This document shows positions 39,706 through 49,697 of a stretch of 64,000 nucleotides of DNA, piece by piece. Source of the stretch: Paulinella micropora (lineage: Eukaryota; Cercozoa; Imbricatea; Euglyphida; Paulinellidae); contig WBZZ01005950.1 in assembly GCA_019918135.1 (NCBI GenBank), positions 1-64,000 of the forward strand. The letters run 5' to 3'. The notes beneath the pieces are model-generated. The model worked only from the letters and a program-made list of their open reading frames with translations. It was not told the origin of the DNA and did no database searches. Made by a program: the position numbers and the translations under genes. Position 1 is the stretch's first letter. Each line of letters opens with the position of its first letter.

Positions 39706-40893
39706 CTACCGGGCAGTCACACAAGCGCAGGGCCTCACTGCTGGTACGAAGGCAGCTGGGCGTGAGCCGGGCAGCAGAGGCCGTAGGTCAGAGGACAGTG
39801 TCCAGCAGCGGGGGGTATTCAGTCTCGGAGCCGAGGGGTGGCGGACAAGCGCGCACGGGCGAGGGCCGGCGCGGTCGGCGGGGCTGGCTTGCCCGGGCGG
39901 TGTGCGGCCCCGGCGCGGGGAGTAGTCACGGGCATACGGGCTGCGCCCCCTGGCCAGCGGCCTGGGCGGCGGACAGTCACGGGGGGGGCTGCCCTTGGTC
40001 GGTAGCCGGCGGCGCTTGAGGGGGGGGTGTGGCAGCGGCAGGGGTACGTAGGTGCGGACATAGGTGCAGGGGTGCTCTTGCTCGCGCCGCAAGCGGGAAG
40101 AGACCTGGCGCAGCATGTACTTGAGCCGGCGGAGGTCCTCGGCCGCGTTCAGGGCGCTCTCTCTGGCGCCGTCCGTACGGGCGTGCCGGGCTAGCTGTCC
40201 GGCCGCGTCGGTGGCGCTGACCCCGGCTGCTTCGCAGGCCCGGATGGCGAGCGGCAGGCCTCCTGCCGGTAGGCTGGGCGCGCTAGGCCCCTCGTGCTGG
40301 AACATGGACAAGAGTGCCTCGACGCTCGTGTCGGCGGAGGGAGCGGCCGGCACGGGATTAGAGTATTGGGTCGGAGAGTAGGGTTCTGAGTCGGCCGCGG
40401 GGGGCAGGTGGGCGGGCATGGTCACGAGGTCGGTGCAGCCGTCAGCCAGGCGCCTGGTCTCGGTCAGCGGGAGCACTTTGTGGCCCTGACCAGGCGCCGG
40501 GAGGCGTGCGTCGTAGGGCGCGCGCCGGCTTGCGCGCGACCGTTGGCGCGAGCGCCGCGCGCCGCGGCAGGGGGGGGCGCCCGTCCGCCCGGCGCCCGCC
40601 GCGTGCGCGGTGTCCGGCGCGCGGCACGTGGGGGGGGGGGGGGGCTCCGGCGCGTTGCCGCCCGTGGGCGCACGGCACCCGACGGCGGACCACGCCGCAG
40701 GAGCGTGCGCCGACCCGCCGTGTGCCGACCCGCCTTGCGCCGACGCGCCTGGCTCTGCTGCCCGCCCGGCGGCTTCCTCGGCGGCTGGCCCGGCGGTTGG
40801 CCCGGTGGCGTAGGGGGGCTGGGCGGGCGCGGGCGCACCAGGCGGGGCGGCGGCGCCGTCCTCCTCGGTGCCCAACTTGAAGGCCACCGACAT
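39706..40893 (-). CDS. Disordered Pro/Arg-rich protein, 395 aa, unknown
   Basis: Starts at ATG 40,893 (MSVAFKLGTEEDGAAAPPG). The first 130 residues are Ala/Pro/Gly-rich, with the short repeat AQGGSAHGGSAH. A probable folded helical middle follows (TSVEALLSMFQHEGP, RESALNAAEDLRRLKYMLRQVSSRLRREQEH). The last 100 residues are basic and Pro-rich (PPLKRRRLPTKGSPP, SPYARDYSPRRGRTPPG), suggesting nucleic-acid binding or a nuclear localisation signal. A scaffold or tegument role is conceivable but nothing proves it. G-runs inside make the frame at the N-terminus uncertain. Confidence 0.5.
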   Translation of the reverse strand: MSVAFKLGTEEDGAAAPPGAPAPAQPPYATGPTAGPAAEEAAGRAAEPGASAQGGSAHGGSAHAPAAWSAVGCRAPTGGNAPEPPPPPTCRAPDTAHAAGAGRTGAPPCRGARRSRQRSRASRRAPYDARLPAPGQGHKVLPLTETRRLADGCTDLVTMPAHLPPAADSEPYSPTQYSNPVPAAPSADTSVEALLSMFQHEGPSAPSLPAGGLPLAIRACEAAGVSATDAAGQLARHARTDGARESALNAAEDLRRLKYMLRQVSSRLRREQEHPCTYVRTYVPLPLPHPPLKRRRLPTKGSPPRDCPPPRPLARGRSPYARDYSPRRGRTPPGQASPADRAGPRPCALVRHPSAPRLNTPRCWTLSSDLRPLLPGSRPAAFVPAVRPCACVTAR

Positions 40894-41297
40894 ACGGTTT
40901 CGGAGGGTCTACTTTCTAGCCCCGCGAGGAAGAGGAAGCGGGGCGGAGGACTCACTCCTTCCCACCCGGCCCTGCCCAGCCCCCCCCCCCCCCCCCGCGC
41001 CAGCCTCCTCCCCCCCCCCCCCGCCGGGGCCGGCGGCCGCGCGCTCCCCCCCCCCCTCCCCGCCGGCCGTGGCTGCCGGTGGTCAGGGCGGGCGCTGGGG
41101 AGGGGGAAGCCCGTCCCCGACCGGTTGCCGCCACACTGGTACGCGAGGGTCCGGCTGGATGTCTGCACCGGGCCGCCCAGACCTGGCCCCGCGTGCAGCC
41201 TGTGCCGTGTGTGGGCCCGCGAGACCGGCTACGGGTCGGTGCCGTGTACACTGTCGTGTGTATGTGCGTGGGGGGTAACTAAAGTTCTAAAGAGGCC
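40894..41297. other. Divergent intergenic region
   Basis: Poly-C and poly-G rich sequence of about 400 bp between the gene starting at 40,893 (minus) and that at 41,298 (plus). No gene was recognised. A short GT-rich stretch (GTGTGTATGTGCGTGGGG, near 41,257) precedes the plus-strand gene. Confidence 0.4.
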
Positions 41298-41975
41298 ATG
41301 AGCCAAAAGGACAAGCGCCATCTACTGTGCCAGACACCTCGGCCAGCGGCCGGAGCCCCTCCGGCCCGGCAACGGCACAGACCAGCCGAACCAGCAGTGG
41401 CGTGGTCGGAACCAGCGCCCGCCCTGGAGGAGGACGACGACGAGCGTGCGGGCGTCGACGGGACAACGCACGCACGCCCACTAACCCTGATCTTCCGCAC
41501 CGGGGAAACACTGGAGGCTACCGCCGGCCAACTTGCCGTGGTGGACTCACCCCTCTTACGGGCGGCGGCGGGGTCCTCCGCCGCCGGCGCGGAAGAAGGA
41601 ATTCGGGTCGAGGGAAACGCAGAGACGGTGGCACTGTTACTACGCACTCACGTGGACAAGGTGCTCTCGTTTCTGCTGACCCTGGAAGCCCTGCGCCCCT
41701 ACGACCACGCGCCAGTCGATCCCCGCGACGAGGCGATTAGCTCTCTGCTGGTTAGGCCAACCGGGCCGGAGGATGTGCCCCTGTGTGCCCGGCAGGGTGT
41801 CTGGAGCAAGCTGATGGTACTACCAGACGCGCTAGAGAGCGCTCTGCGCCTGACGAACAACAGGCTGGTCTTTTTGCTCTACGGCTTGCGTGTCCAGACC
41901 TTGAGCCAGCTCTTGAGTGCGATGGAGACCGTCCGGGGGGGGAGAGGGTTCTGCTTTCGAGTGCTTTACGCGTAG
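41298..41975 (+). CDS. Possible BTB/SKP1-like protein, 225 aa (fossil)
   Basis: Starts at ATG 41,298 (MSQKDKRHLLCQTPRP). A disordered, acidic 60-residue N-terminus is followed by LTLIFRTGETLEATAGQLAV, DSPLLRAAAG and GIRVEGNAETVALLLRTH. These line up loosely with the beta-alpha layout of BTB/POZ or SKP1 domains ('F.....l.a....L...S..l...', then a beta strand and helix). Such domains recruit cullin ubiquitin ligases, a common target of large DNA viruses. The next frame (42,000) may belong to the same locus, which then looks broken about once. Assignment is tentative. Confidence 0.45.
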   Translation: MSQKDKRHLLCQTPRPAAGAPPARQRHRPAEPAVAWSEPAPALEEDDDERAGVDGTTHARPLTLIFRTGETLEATAGQLAVVDSPLLRAAAGSSAAGAEEGIRVEGNAETVALLLRTHVDKVLSFLLTLEALRPYDHAPVDPRDEAISSLLVRPTGPEDVPLCARQGVWSKLMVLPDALESALRLTNNRLVFLLYGLRVQTLSQLLSAMETVRGGRGFCFRVLYA

Positions 41976-41999
41976 TTCACGGGGCCCGGCACACGGGCC

Positions 42000-42602
42000 G
42001 TGTATGAAATCCAGCAGGAGGGCCCGGTCTGGACATCTGGGTACAGCAAGGGAATTACTGAGGTCAAGGTAGACGGGGAGACACGCTATCTCTACCCGCG
42101 CCGAAAGCATTTTTGTGACGGCGAGTGTTGTGCCAGACAACGCGCGATACAGCGCGAGCCTGTCCACACCGAGAAGCTGTGGATGCGGGTGGTCTGGTTC
42201 TGGCACAGCCCCCTGGACTTCCCCTCCGCCGACAACCGCGACGCGTACTGGAAGTCCTTTCTGCAAGGTTACGGCCAGTGCGATGCCCGTCGCGAGCCCA
42301 GCGCTGCGTACCCGTTAAAACAGGTGGCCGAGGTTACGCACCAGCTCTATACCTACTTACAAAACGACGCGGCCCTCCTCGCAAGCTGCTTTAGAGAGGG
42401 GGATAGGCAGAGAACACACGTGGAACAACCAGGCTTCGCCTATGCTCTGAGCAGCTGGGACTACCTAAAGACTACGGCTCCGTGTCTCTTGCAGCCGCTC
42501 TGGCAAATGTACCATTTGACCACCCCCCCGGTAGCGGGAGCCGGAGCCAGCGCTAGCAGTAGTAGCAGTAGCCGTAACCCAGGAGAAAAGAACAGACAAT
42601 AA
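42000..42602 (+). CDS. Unknown protein, about 200 aa, downstream of the BTB-like frame (fossil)
   Basis: Open frame without a clear ATG of its own (first residues VYEIQQEGPVWTSGYSKG). Globular character: YLYPRRKHFCDGECCARQR, KLWMRVVWFWHSPLDFPSAD, SFLQGYGQCDARREPS. It ends in a Ser-rich tail and TAA at 42,600-42,602. The Cys cluster (C-x3-CC) might bind metal. A similar size and layout is seen in the second half of the protein at 44.8 kb, so the two loci may be distant relatives. Confidence 0.45.
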   Translation: MYEIQQEGPVWTSGYSKGITEVKVDGETRYLYPRRKHFCDGECCARQRAIQREPVHTEKLWMRVVWFWHSPLDFPSADNRDAYWKSFLQGYGQCDARREPSAAYPLKQVAEVTHQLYTYLQNDAALLASCFREGDRQRTHVEQPGFAYALSSWDYLKTTAPCLLQPLWQMYHLTTPPVAGAGASASSSSSSRNPGEKNRQ

Positions 42603-42667
42603 GGGGGCCGTCACCCCATCGGACTCCCGTGGCGAACTAGGGCTCTTGCTTTTAATCTGTTACATCT

Positions 42668-42934
42668 ATGTTTGCCTTGTACTGGTACCGCCTGGCCGCG
42701 GAGCAAGGCTACGCCAGTGCTAGGGTCAGCCTGAGCCTCTGCTACTTGCAGGGAGAGTGTGTCGGGGCGGACCGGCAGCCCGCTGGCGCGGCCTGGCACA
42801 GGACGCACTACAGCCCCTGCTGCGGAGTGCCTGAGCTGCCGCAGCTCAGCCGTCCACGGAGGGACCACGGCTACCCCTGCGCGCGGGGCGGCAGACCCGG
42901 GGGCGCCGTGACGGCGCTGGTGCTCGGCCGGTGA
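42668..42934 (+). CDS. Sel1-like repeat protein fragment, 88 aa
   Basis: Starts at ATG 42,668 (MFALYWYRLAAEQGYASARV). Residues 3-33 match the Sel1 repeat consensus: A-x-x-WY-x-x-AAEQGYA-x-A-x-x-x-L-x-x-CY-x-x-G. Only one unit is present, whereas Sel1 proteins usually carry several, so this is a fragment or a truncated gene. After residue 35 the sequence loses repeat character. Sel1 repeats mediate protein-protein contacts, often in ubiquitin-linked pathways, and turn up in giant viruses. Confidence 0.55.
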   Translation: MFALYWYRLAAEQGYASARVSLSLCYLQGECVGADRQPAGAAWHRTHYSPCCGVPELPQLSRPRRDHGYPCARGGRPGGAVTALVLGR

Positions 42935-43284
42935 GGCATAGTAGCCACCAGTGTCCTGCAGTAAAAAAAAAAAGTTTTTCGCTAGCCGCCGCAGTCGTAG
43001 CCGGAGCTCCCCCGGGCAGGCAAGAAAAATCTGAGTTCACCGGGTTAGCCCGGCGTGAGCTTTGGCCGGCGCTCCGACACTAGCCCGGACGCAATCCCTG
43101 CCGTGCCGGCCTGCCCGGGAGGGCAGGCACTCGGTGGGCCGGGGCCGAGCGGGTGGTGGGGGGAGGGGACGAGTTGGCTGGGGAGGGGGGGGAGGCCGGC
43201 GCCGGAGTCTTAATGAATAACTAGGTGCTTTGTCCGGGGTGCCGTGGCTGGTACCCCTCGACCGGCTGGTGAGTAAGCTAGTTT
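42935..43284. other. Convergent intergenic region
   Basis: Contains an A-run followed by T-run (about 42,962-42,980), G-rich sequence around 43,155-43,200, and TTAATGAATAACT (43,210) and TTTTTAATGAGG (43,282), which may act in 3' end formation of the minus-strand gene. No gene is visible. Confidence 0.4.
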
Positions 43285-44333
43285 TTAATGAGGCGGACTG
43301 GACCTCAGGAGCTGCAAAGCTTGCTCGAGCACCTTGAGCCTGGGCGCCCCGACTGCACCGACGCACCTGGCGAGCTCGCGGGTGATGGCGGCCAGCAGAG
43401 CGCGTGATCGGGCATCTTTGTCCAGCACACCCGGTTGCTGCTGTAGGACGGTCGGCGGACAGTGCGCTGGGGGGGCGCCAGCAGAACGGAGCACGCGGAC
43501 CCGGAGCAGGGCTGCGAAGAGGACCGTGTTCCGCGACGCGCGGGGGGCAGGCCCAAGAGCATCCTAAACTCCTGCAGGTAAGTGTTAGTAGTGTCGTACG
43601 CGCGCTTCTTCTTGCGGTTTTCCTTCTGGCGGCGTTTGAGTTGGCTGCCGCGCAGTTTGCTGGGCGAGCCCTGAGGAGTGGCCGGCTGGCTCTGGGGAGT
43701 GAAGGGTTGGCTCGGAGGAGTGGGCGGCTGGCTCTGGTGCCTCTTCGCTGCGCCCCCGCCGGCAGGGCCGGACGCCCCTCGCTTGTGGGTGGCCGGGCCG
43801 GGTGCCGGCAGCGTGGGCCCTGCGCGCGGCAGCCGAGTGGCCAGCCACGGCGCGCAGTGCCAGGGGGTGCTCGGCGTCGGCCACGTCTGCACTGGCAGCG
43901 GCGCCCTGCCGATCGATGGGACCGGTGGCGGTGCCAGGTGCGGTGCCGAGGGCGCAGCTGTGTGCGTCGGCGGGGGGGCAAAGTCTGGTGGTGGGCCGGG
44001 CCGCCCGGTCGTGGGCGCTAGCGTGGGTGCCACGGGCAGCCCTCGCGTGTGGTAAGAGGCAGCCAGACTGTTGGTGTCCGCTAGGAGCATGGCTAGAGTC
44101 ACCGCTGCTTCCTGGCCTTCTTCGTCCCACGGTAGGTCGTGACCTGGGTCCGAGGGCCGCAGGTAGGCTCGACAGTCGGGGTGCAGGGTACGGAGTCGCG
44201 GGGCGGCGGGCGGGGAGAGCTGCGTGGGGTAGTGCCGCGGTTGAATTTCCAGGCTAGCGGGAGCAGTGAATAATGAGGCTGGCCCCCGGAGGCGCTCCCC
44301 CCTCCCGGCACGCGCCTCAGTGCGGCGCGACAT
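43285..44333 (-). CDS. Pro-rich protein with a basic helical region (fossil)
   Basis: Minus-strand locus from ATG 44,333 (MSRRTEARAGRGERLRGPA). The first 80 residues may be folded (LFTAPASLEIQPRHYPTQL, QEAAVTLAMLLADTNSLA). A long Pro/Thr/Ala-rich disordered stretch follows, with the short repeat SQPFTPQSQPATPQ. Then comes a strongly basic helix (KLRGSQLKRRQKENRKKKRA) next to YLQEFRMLLGLPP, reminiscent of a bZIP basic region but without a clear leucine zipper. A last helical part (LAAITRELARCVGAVGAPRL) leads to the end near 43,285. The locus looks broken about once. A scaffold, DNA-condensing or regulatory role is possible but undetermined. Confidence 0.45.
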
Positions 44334-44789
44334 GCGCCGGCGCGTCGCACCTGCGCGCGCGTTGGGGAGTGGGGGCCGGCGCAGGTCGCGCGCCGGCGTG
44401 CCCCCCCCGCGACGGGGCTCGGTAGCACGTGCCCGGCGCGCGCCACTGCCACGCGCCATGGGAAGCGGCAGCCACGCGCCGCGGGAGGCGGGGCGGGCGT
44501 GCGTCCCCGTGCTAGACCGCCGTGCTACCCCGCCGGCCACGGGGCCGCCGGAGGGGGGGGGCGCTAGGGCCGGTGGGTGGAGCGTGGGACGCGCGCTGGG
44601 GGGGGGGGGGGCGCTGGGGGGAGCGTGCGCACGCGAGACACACTGGAGGAGGGCGCGCGCGCTGGGGGGCGTGCGCACGCTGGGGGGGGGGGCAAGGGCT
44701 TAGGGCCCCTTCCACCCACTCTGCCAGGTCAGCAGCATTTTGGGGACTATTCTGTCTCCTCAGGGCGGCTACCACCTGGCGCGGCTTCC
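44334..44789. other. Divergent intergenic region, G-run rich
   Basis: About 450 bp of extremely GC-rich sequence with short GCGCGC and poly-G repeats (for example the GTGCGCACGCTGGGG type repeat at 44,620-44,695). No gene is visible. It separates two divergent genes. Confidence 0.4.
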
Positions 44790-46169
44790 ATGTCCGGCCC
44801 CGAAGAGCTTCTCGTCGAGGATGCGGCGTCGGGCCTCACCTCCATCACTCTGCCAGGGGGTCAAGAACCTTGGTTATGCCATACCGAAATCTTGAAGCAG
44901 CTTCCGCTCGGGTGCTTCTTGCGCACGGCTGTTGAGGACCCGACCTACGATGGCAAGGTCCAGTTTCCCTCGGATGCCTTCTGCGCGGCACACTTTATCC
45001 TGCTCCAAAGGGAAATCCTCGACTACCAGCGCAATGTAGCTCGAGGCATGCGGCGCATGCTGGTCGTTACCTATGGAATAGTAGAAAACGTAGCTGGCCT
45101 TGCGGAGGGAGCCAAGCGTATGGCCGCCCGTAGGGCCCGTAGGGCCGAGGCGACGGGCGGAGCGGGTGCAGCCACGACTCGGGCCACGCGTCCGCCCGAA
45201 GTATACCCCCTCCAAGCACTACCGGCCCTGGTTCTCGCGCTATCGGAAAACCTGGCACAGCCTGCCCCCGCGCAATACGCCCCGCTCTCGCCCACTAGGG
45301 CCAAGTGCCTGGCGTACCTTGGTTTTACGGACTTGCTGGCCATGGTCCTGTCGGATTGCTTCTTTGCAGTCTGGGTGCTCCTGCAGGAGGCGACCGCCAC
45401 GTACCAGGTCAGCGTCGCTAACAAGCTCACCGGTTTCGAGGGCTATTGGTGGGACGAAGGCACTAAAGGGTATCGTGGCCAAGACCAGGTGGAAGCTGCG
45501 GTGTGGGCTGAGGGCTGCACGGTAGAAGTGCCGGGCGTGGGCACGCTGCAGACCCCCCTGAACCTACTGTCTTTGATCGCCAAGAACATCGAGGACCTGA
45601 CCGCGGAGCACGAATCCCTCCGTCGGCAGGGAATACGGTGGAAGACCACAGGTCCCCTAGACATCCTCACAGAGGGGAGAAGAGGGTGGATAATCACAGG
45701 GGGGCAATGGCTGCGCCGTGCTTTGCTAGCAACAGTCAGGGGTCGCCCCGGAGAAAGGAAACAGCCCCCCCCCTTTTTACCTCTCCCTTGCTCCCCGGCG
45801 CCGCGAGTCCAGCCGAAAGGGGGAGGGAAGAAGGGGGGAGAGGAACGGAGAGGCAGGAAGGGGGGCAGGAGTGTGTTCTGTCCCCCCCCCCCTTCCCCGA
45901 CCAAGCTCCGCCACGCCTCTCCCTCTTCCCCAGGGGAGAGAGTCCACGGCCCACGGCGTGCCGTACCCTGGCTAGCACGACTCCAGTGCCCCAGGCTGCG
46001 CCACGTGTACGGCGCGCCGTTCGGCCTGCCGCCGGCGGCGGTGTGGCCGGCGTGCCCTCGTCCAACCCGTGCCCGGGCGGCCCCCCCGTCCGGCCTCCCG
46101 CGACGCAAACCGCCCGGACGAACGGTGCACCACGCCCGCCGCGGGGCGCCACGAGGTCGCCGTGACTAA
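44790..46169 (+). CDS. Possible BTB-like protein, up to 459 aa, low-complexity tail
   Basis: Starts at ATG 44,790 (MSGPEELLVEDAASGLTSIT). The N-terminal region (LTSITLPGGQEPWLCHTEIL, LPLGCFLRTAVEDPTYDG, VQFPSDAFCAAHFILLQREI) has a BTB/SKP1-like beta-helix layout comparable with the protein at 41.3 kb. The middle is helical (LALVLALSE, YLGFTDLLAMVLSDCFFAVW), with conserved-looking VANKLTGFEGYWWDEGTKGY. After about residue 315 (45.73 kb) the frame runs into Pro/Gly/Arg low-complexity sequence rich in C-runs and probably is not protein-coding, so the true end is uncertain. Confidence 0.5.
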   Translation: MSGPEELLVEDAASGLTSITLPGGQEPWLCHTEILKQLPLGCFLRTAVEDPTYDGKVQFPSDAFCAAHFILLQREILDYQRNVARGMRRMLVVTYGIVENVAGLAEGAKRMAARRARRAEATGGAGAATTRATRPPEVYPLQALPALVLALSENLAQPAPAQYAPLSPTRAKCLAYLGFTDLLAMVLSDCFFAVWVLLQEATATYQVSVANKLTGFEGYWWDEGTKGYRGQDQVEAAVWAEGCTVEVPGVGTLQTPLNLLSLIAKNIEDLTAEHESLRRQGIRWKTTGPLDILTEGRRGWIITGGQWLRRALLATVRGRPGERKQPPPFLPLPCSPAPRVQPKGGGKKGGEERRGRKGGRSVFCPPPPSPTKLRHASPSSPGERVHGPRRAVPWLARLQCPRLRHVYGAPFGLPPAAVWPACPRPTRARAAPPSGLPRRKPPGRTVHHARRGAPRGRRD

Positions 46170-46631
46170 CAAAGTGTGCGGGTACGGGTGGGCGCGGCAC
46201 AGACCGGACGGAGGACTTGTGCGCCCAGCCCAGCCTGACTCACTCTTTACCCGGTTGGTGCCGTTAGAGGGGTACCAGAAAAAAGAAAAGGGGAAGCAGC
46301 TGGGTGGCTAGCGGGCTACCACACCGTGCGTGGCCGGCCAGCCCCACGCTACCGTCCAGCGAGGAAGCAAGTAACCCGGCGCCGGGGGTAGAGGAAAAAA
46401 AGAGCAGAGCTAATTCGCTTGGATTTATTAACAGGACGACCGCCGCGACGACCGTGCATCCGGAGCCACCGCGCTCACCGCCGCGGGAGCCCTTTTGCTG
46501 GATCCAAGTGAGACTTTTTGGCGCACCAATCGCCTGTCAGCCATACCTTTTCCCTGGCGCGTCCATTTACTGTCTGGGCTGACTGTGGGCGTACGTTGTT
46601 GTTGTTGGTACGCCGCGCTCGATCGTCTAGG
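46170..46631. other. Convergent intergenic region
   Basis: Holds TTTATT at 46,424-46,429 (AATAAA on the minus strand), a likely poly(A) signal for the gene ending at 46,632, and a GTTGTTGTTGG run near 46,597-46,607. No gene is visible. Confidence 0.45.
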
Positions 46632-47722
46632 TTAAGCGGGCACAGCGCCGGCCCCGGCGACACCGGACTCTAATACCCTCCACGCCGGCGCTTGCATAGG
46701 GCGCTCCCCGGCGGACCGGAGGAGGCCATCCGCGAGGTAGACGACCTCGGGGGCGCCGATTTCCCTGTCCGGTAGACACGGGACCAGGTCCACGCCAAAG
46801 GTATACTGGCGCAGGAAGTCCGGCGCCAGGGCGCAACGCAAATACTGCGACAGGCAGGCCCACGCTCGGGAACCCGATGCTGCCTTGGAGACCTCGTCTA
46901 ATTCGAAAGACGTGAGCTTGGCCTTCTTCGTACTACCATGGTCGCGGCCATCATTTGGTGGCGGCAGGAAGGTGCAGATAACCTCGCCTTCTGTAGCCCA
47001 GTAGTCGGACATCGCGAGCTTGCGCGCCGCGAGGTTTTCCAACAATCCGACGAAGGTCCATGTAGTTACGACGTATTGACAAGGATGGTATCGTAGTTGC
47101 TGCTGCGTACCGCACCGCAGGCCTTCGGGTTTGTAGGACCCGGGGTCCGTCCAGCCGGACCCGTCCAGCCGTGCAGGCGGACCTGCAGTCTGCACTGGGG
47201 TGTGCCAGCCGCCAAGGCCGAGCGGGGGGTAAGCTGCACGGGTAGCCAATCCGTGTTCTGTACATCAGACAAGTCCTTGCCTTCTTGGAAACGGACCCGT
47301 GCACTCAGGACCCCGACCGTTTCGGCCAGTGGCAGCCCACTTGCTCTGCGACCAAGCTGGGGCCTCAGCGTGACCATGAGGCTGTTGCTTCCGCTAGACT
47401 TCTTCAGGGCCTCCTCCCCTACGCTTGCCGCGCATACATTAAATATCTGACGGGACGGGTACGGGTGCGCTGCACCTACTGGTAAGTCTTCACCGGGTTG
47501 GCTCGCGTGTTGCACCAACACTGGTGCGGGGCGATTGCCGGGACGGACGAGATACTTTAGCTCGTAGTGGTCGGGCGGCGCATCCGCCGGTCGCGCATAC
47601 GCTGGTAGCTTAGCTTCGTACGATTTGTCTTGAAGCCAAGCCGGGCTTCCGAGGTGGTAGAAGATCACGGTGAGTTTGTAAGTAGGCGGCTTCGCCTTCC
47701 CCGCGCGGAGCTTGTCAGTCAT
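46632..47722 (-). CDS. Unknown protein downstream of the terminase, about 360 aa (fossil)
   Basis: Starts at ATG 47,722 (MTDKLRAGKAKPPTYKLTVI). The N-terminal 150 residues look beta-rich (YKLTVIFYHLGSPAWLQDKS, YELKYLVRPGNRPAPVLVQ, NSLMVTLRPQLGRRASGLPL). The C-terminal part contains YVVTTWTFVGLLENLAARKL, YWATEGEVICTFLPPPNDG and LRQYTFGVDLVPCLPDREIG. The locus looks broken about once. No family was recognised. It is the last gene of the minus-strand kinase-unknown-terminase row. The order and beta-rich look would fit a capsid-associated protein such as a triplex subunit, which is inference only. Confidence 0.5.
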
Positions 47723-47938
47723 GGGCTTCCTCTGGGCCCCCCCCCCTCACCGAGACTGTTTACTACGCAAGGCCGGGGCTGAGACGAGTGTACCCCGCAG
47801 GCCGGCGCTCGCTGGTTAGGCCGGGAGGGACGGGGGGGGGGGGGGGACGAAAGGGAAGCCAGGGAGGATAGGAGAGGGCGAGCGGGGTGGTGGGGTCGGT
47901 ACGGAGGAGGACTGCGGCGCCGGGGCTGCCGCGGGGGG

Positions 47939-49697
47939 CTAGGCCCGGCCGGTGACATGGAGCCAGTAGCACAGGAGCACGAGGGCGATCGCCAGGTCGT
48001 CCTGCCGGCCGCTCTTCTTGCCGGAGACGCTGCCCCCCGCGTAATCCAGCTTCTGCAGCTGGGACTCGCTCGCGCAAGACGTCGAGCCGGCTGGGGCGCC
48101 CGGCGTTCAAGAGGCCCTGCGCTAGCGCCAGCGTGCCCCGCTTCAGGCGCTCGCACAGCAGGTGGGCCCCCGTGTTCTTGGCGTGCTGCGTAGTAATCAG
48201 TCCGTTGGCAGGCGCGGCCGCCGGCTTGGCCGCGACGGCCACGGGCTCCAGCCATTGCTCCCAGCTCGGCAGGTGCGGCGCCACCCACTGCTCTAGCAAG
48301 AGCTGCACAAAGTGCAAGCCGCCAAAGTTGGACTCGACGCCCACCACAAAGTGTGCCTCGCGCAGCGCAGGGTGCAGGGACAGCGCCCGCCAGTAGCGCG
48401 CGAATTCCGCCTCCTGCCCGCCCTCGCGGCGGCCGCTGATGCAGGCCACGCCCACCAGGACCAGGGTGCCCGGCCGCTCGGGGTGCGGCGCCGCCGTCAC
48501 GATGGCAAACTCGGACGCCCCGTGCCCCGCCTGGTCGATCAGGCTGTACGCCACCGGCCGGCCGCGGGGCTCGAGGCGCTCGCCCGCCTGCAGCAGGGCC
48601 TGCTGGGCCGCCTCCCGGGCCCGCGCCAGGCGCCCGAGCTTGGCCGCGGGCCCGTACGCCACGCCCAGCGCCGCCACCGCGCGCGCGTGCGCGTCCTCAG
48701 CCGCCAGCAGGGGCCGCAGCAGGCGCGCCACGGCGGCGGAGTCCAGGAGGCCCGCCCCCCCCGTGACGATGTTGCCCAGCAACTCCTGCGCAAAGAGTGA
48801 GCCGCCCGGCATGAACGCGCCCGCGCGCTGCTGGCTCGACGTCGGCAGCCAGGCGGGCGCCAGGTGGGCGTTGTGCTGGCACTTCTCGGGCGCGACGCCG
48901 CTCTGCCGGCACGCCTGGCACAAGAGGTCCACGTGGAAGCGCAGGAACATGTCCTCGGCCGGGGGGCAGTCGGGACCGGCGGGCGGCAGAAAGAGCCGGG
49001 TGTACCAGTTCTCCGAGCCGGCCGGGGTGGAGATGCAGATAATGCTGGTCCCCGCCACGGTGAGGAGCGGGGCCAGCACCGCCATGATGTGCGGGCTGAC
49101 AAAGGCGGCCTCGTCCACCAGGATCAGGTTGGCGCTCTCGCCGCGCACGCTGGACTCGGTTGGCGCACAGGCGGTGATGCTGTTGACGCTGCCGGTGCGC
49201 AGCGCCTGCGCCCGCGAGCAGCGCACCCCGCGGCCCTGCACCACGAGCCGGAACGCGTTGTTCTCGATGATGCGCTCACCCGCGCCGGGCAGCTGCATGA
49301 AGTACACCAGGGCCGACTTCATCAGCAGGGCCGCCGACTTTATCTGCGTGGCCAGGATGAGCAGCCTCACCCGCCCGCACAGGTACAGCAGCACGGCACA
49401 GAAGCAAGCCACGCTGGTGGACTTGCCCCAGCGGCGGGGGCACAGGATCAGCGTGCCGAACAGGTACGTGGCGCGCCCGAGCTGCTCCAGCAGGCCCGGC
49501 CGCTCGCGCTGGAACTCGATCTGCCCCAAGATCAGCTCCGCGCACGACATGAGCATCGCGTCGTGGAACCTCTTCTGGTCCAGCGAACGGTGCTCGCCCT
49601 CGGTCAGGAAGAGGTCCAGCGTCGCCCGCACCTCCTGCAGGCGCGTGTCGTGCCTGGAGCAGAGGGCCGGGCCAACCGGAGCCAGGGGGACCGTCAT
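47939..49697 (-). CDS. Terminase large subunit, herpes/phage/mirusvirus type (fossil)
   Basis: This ATPase-nuclease cuts concatemeric DNA and pumps it into the capsid through the portal. It starts MTVPLAPVGPALCSRHD at 49,697. The ATPase part has Walker A CPRRWGKS (residues 87-94), Walker B LILVDEAAF (191-199, Asp195-Glu196) and coupling motif CISTPAG (221-227). The RNase H-like nuclease part has YSLIDQAGHG (Asp388), VVGVESNFGG (Glu455) and a C-terminal RQDDLAIALVL segment near the end of the locus. Total length is about 580 residues, in the usual range for the family. Walker A with two arginines before W/H-GK is like herpesvirus UL15 and mirusvirus terminases. The locus looks broken about once. 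Upstream, the next gene overlaps its start. This is the best single marker of what the element is. Confidence 0.88.

Noticed and set aside
43285-44333. bZIP transcription factor
   Set aside because: The basic helix is suggestive but no leucine heptads follow, so only a basic region is reported.
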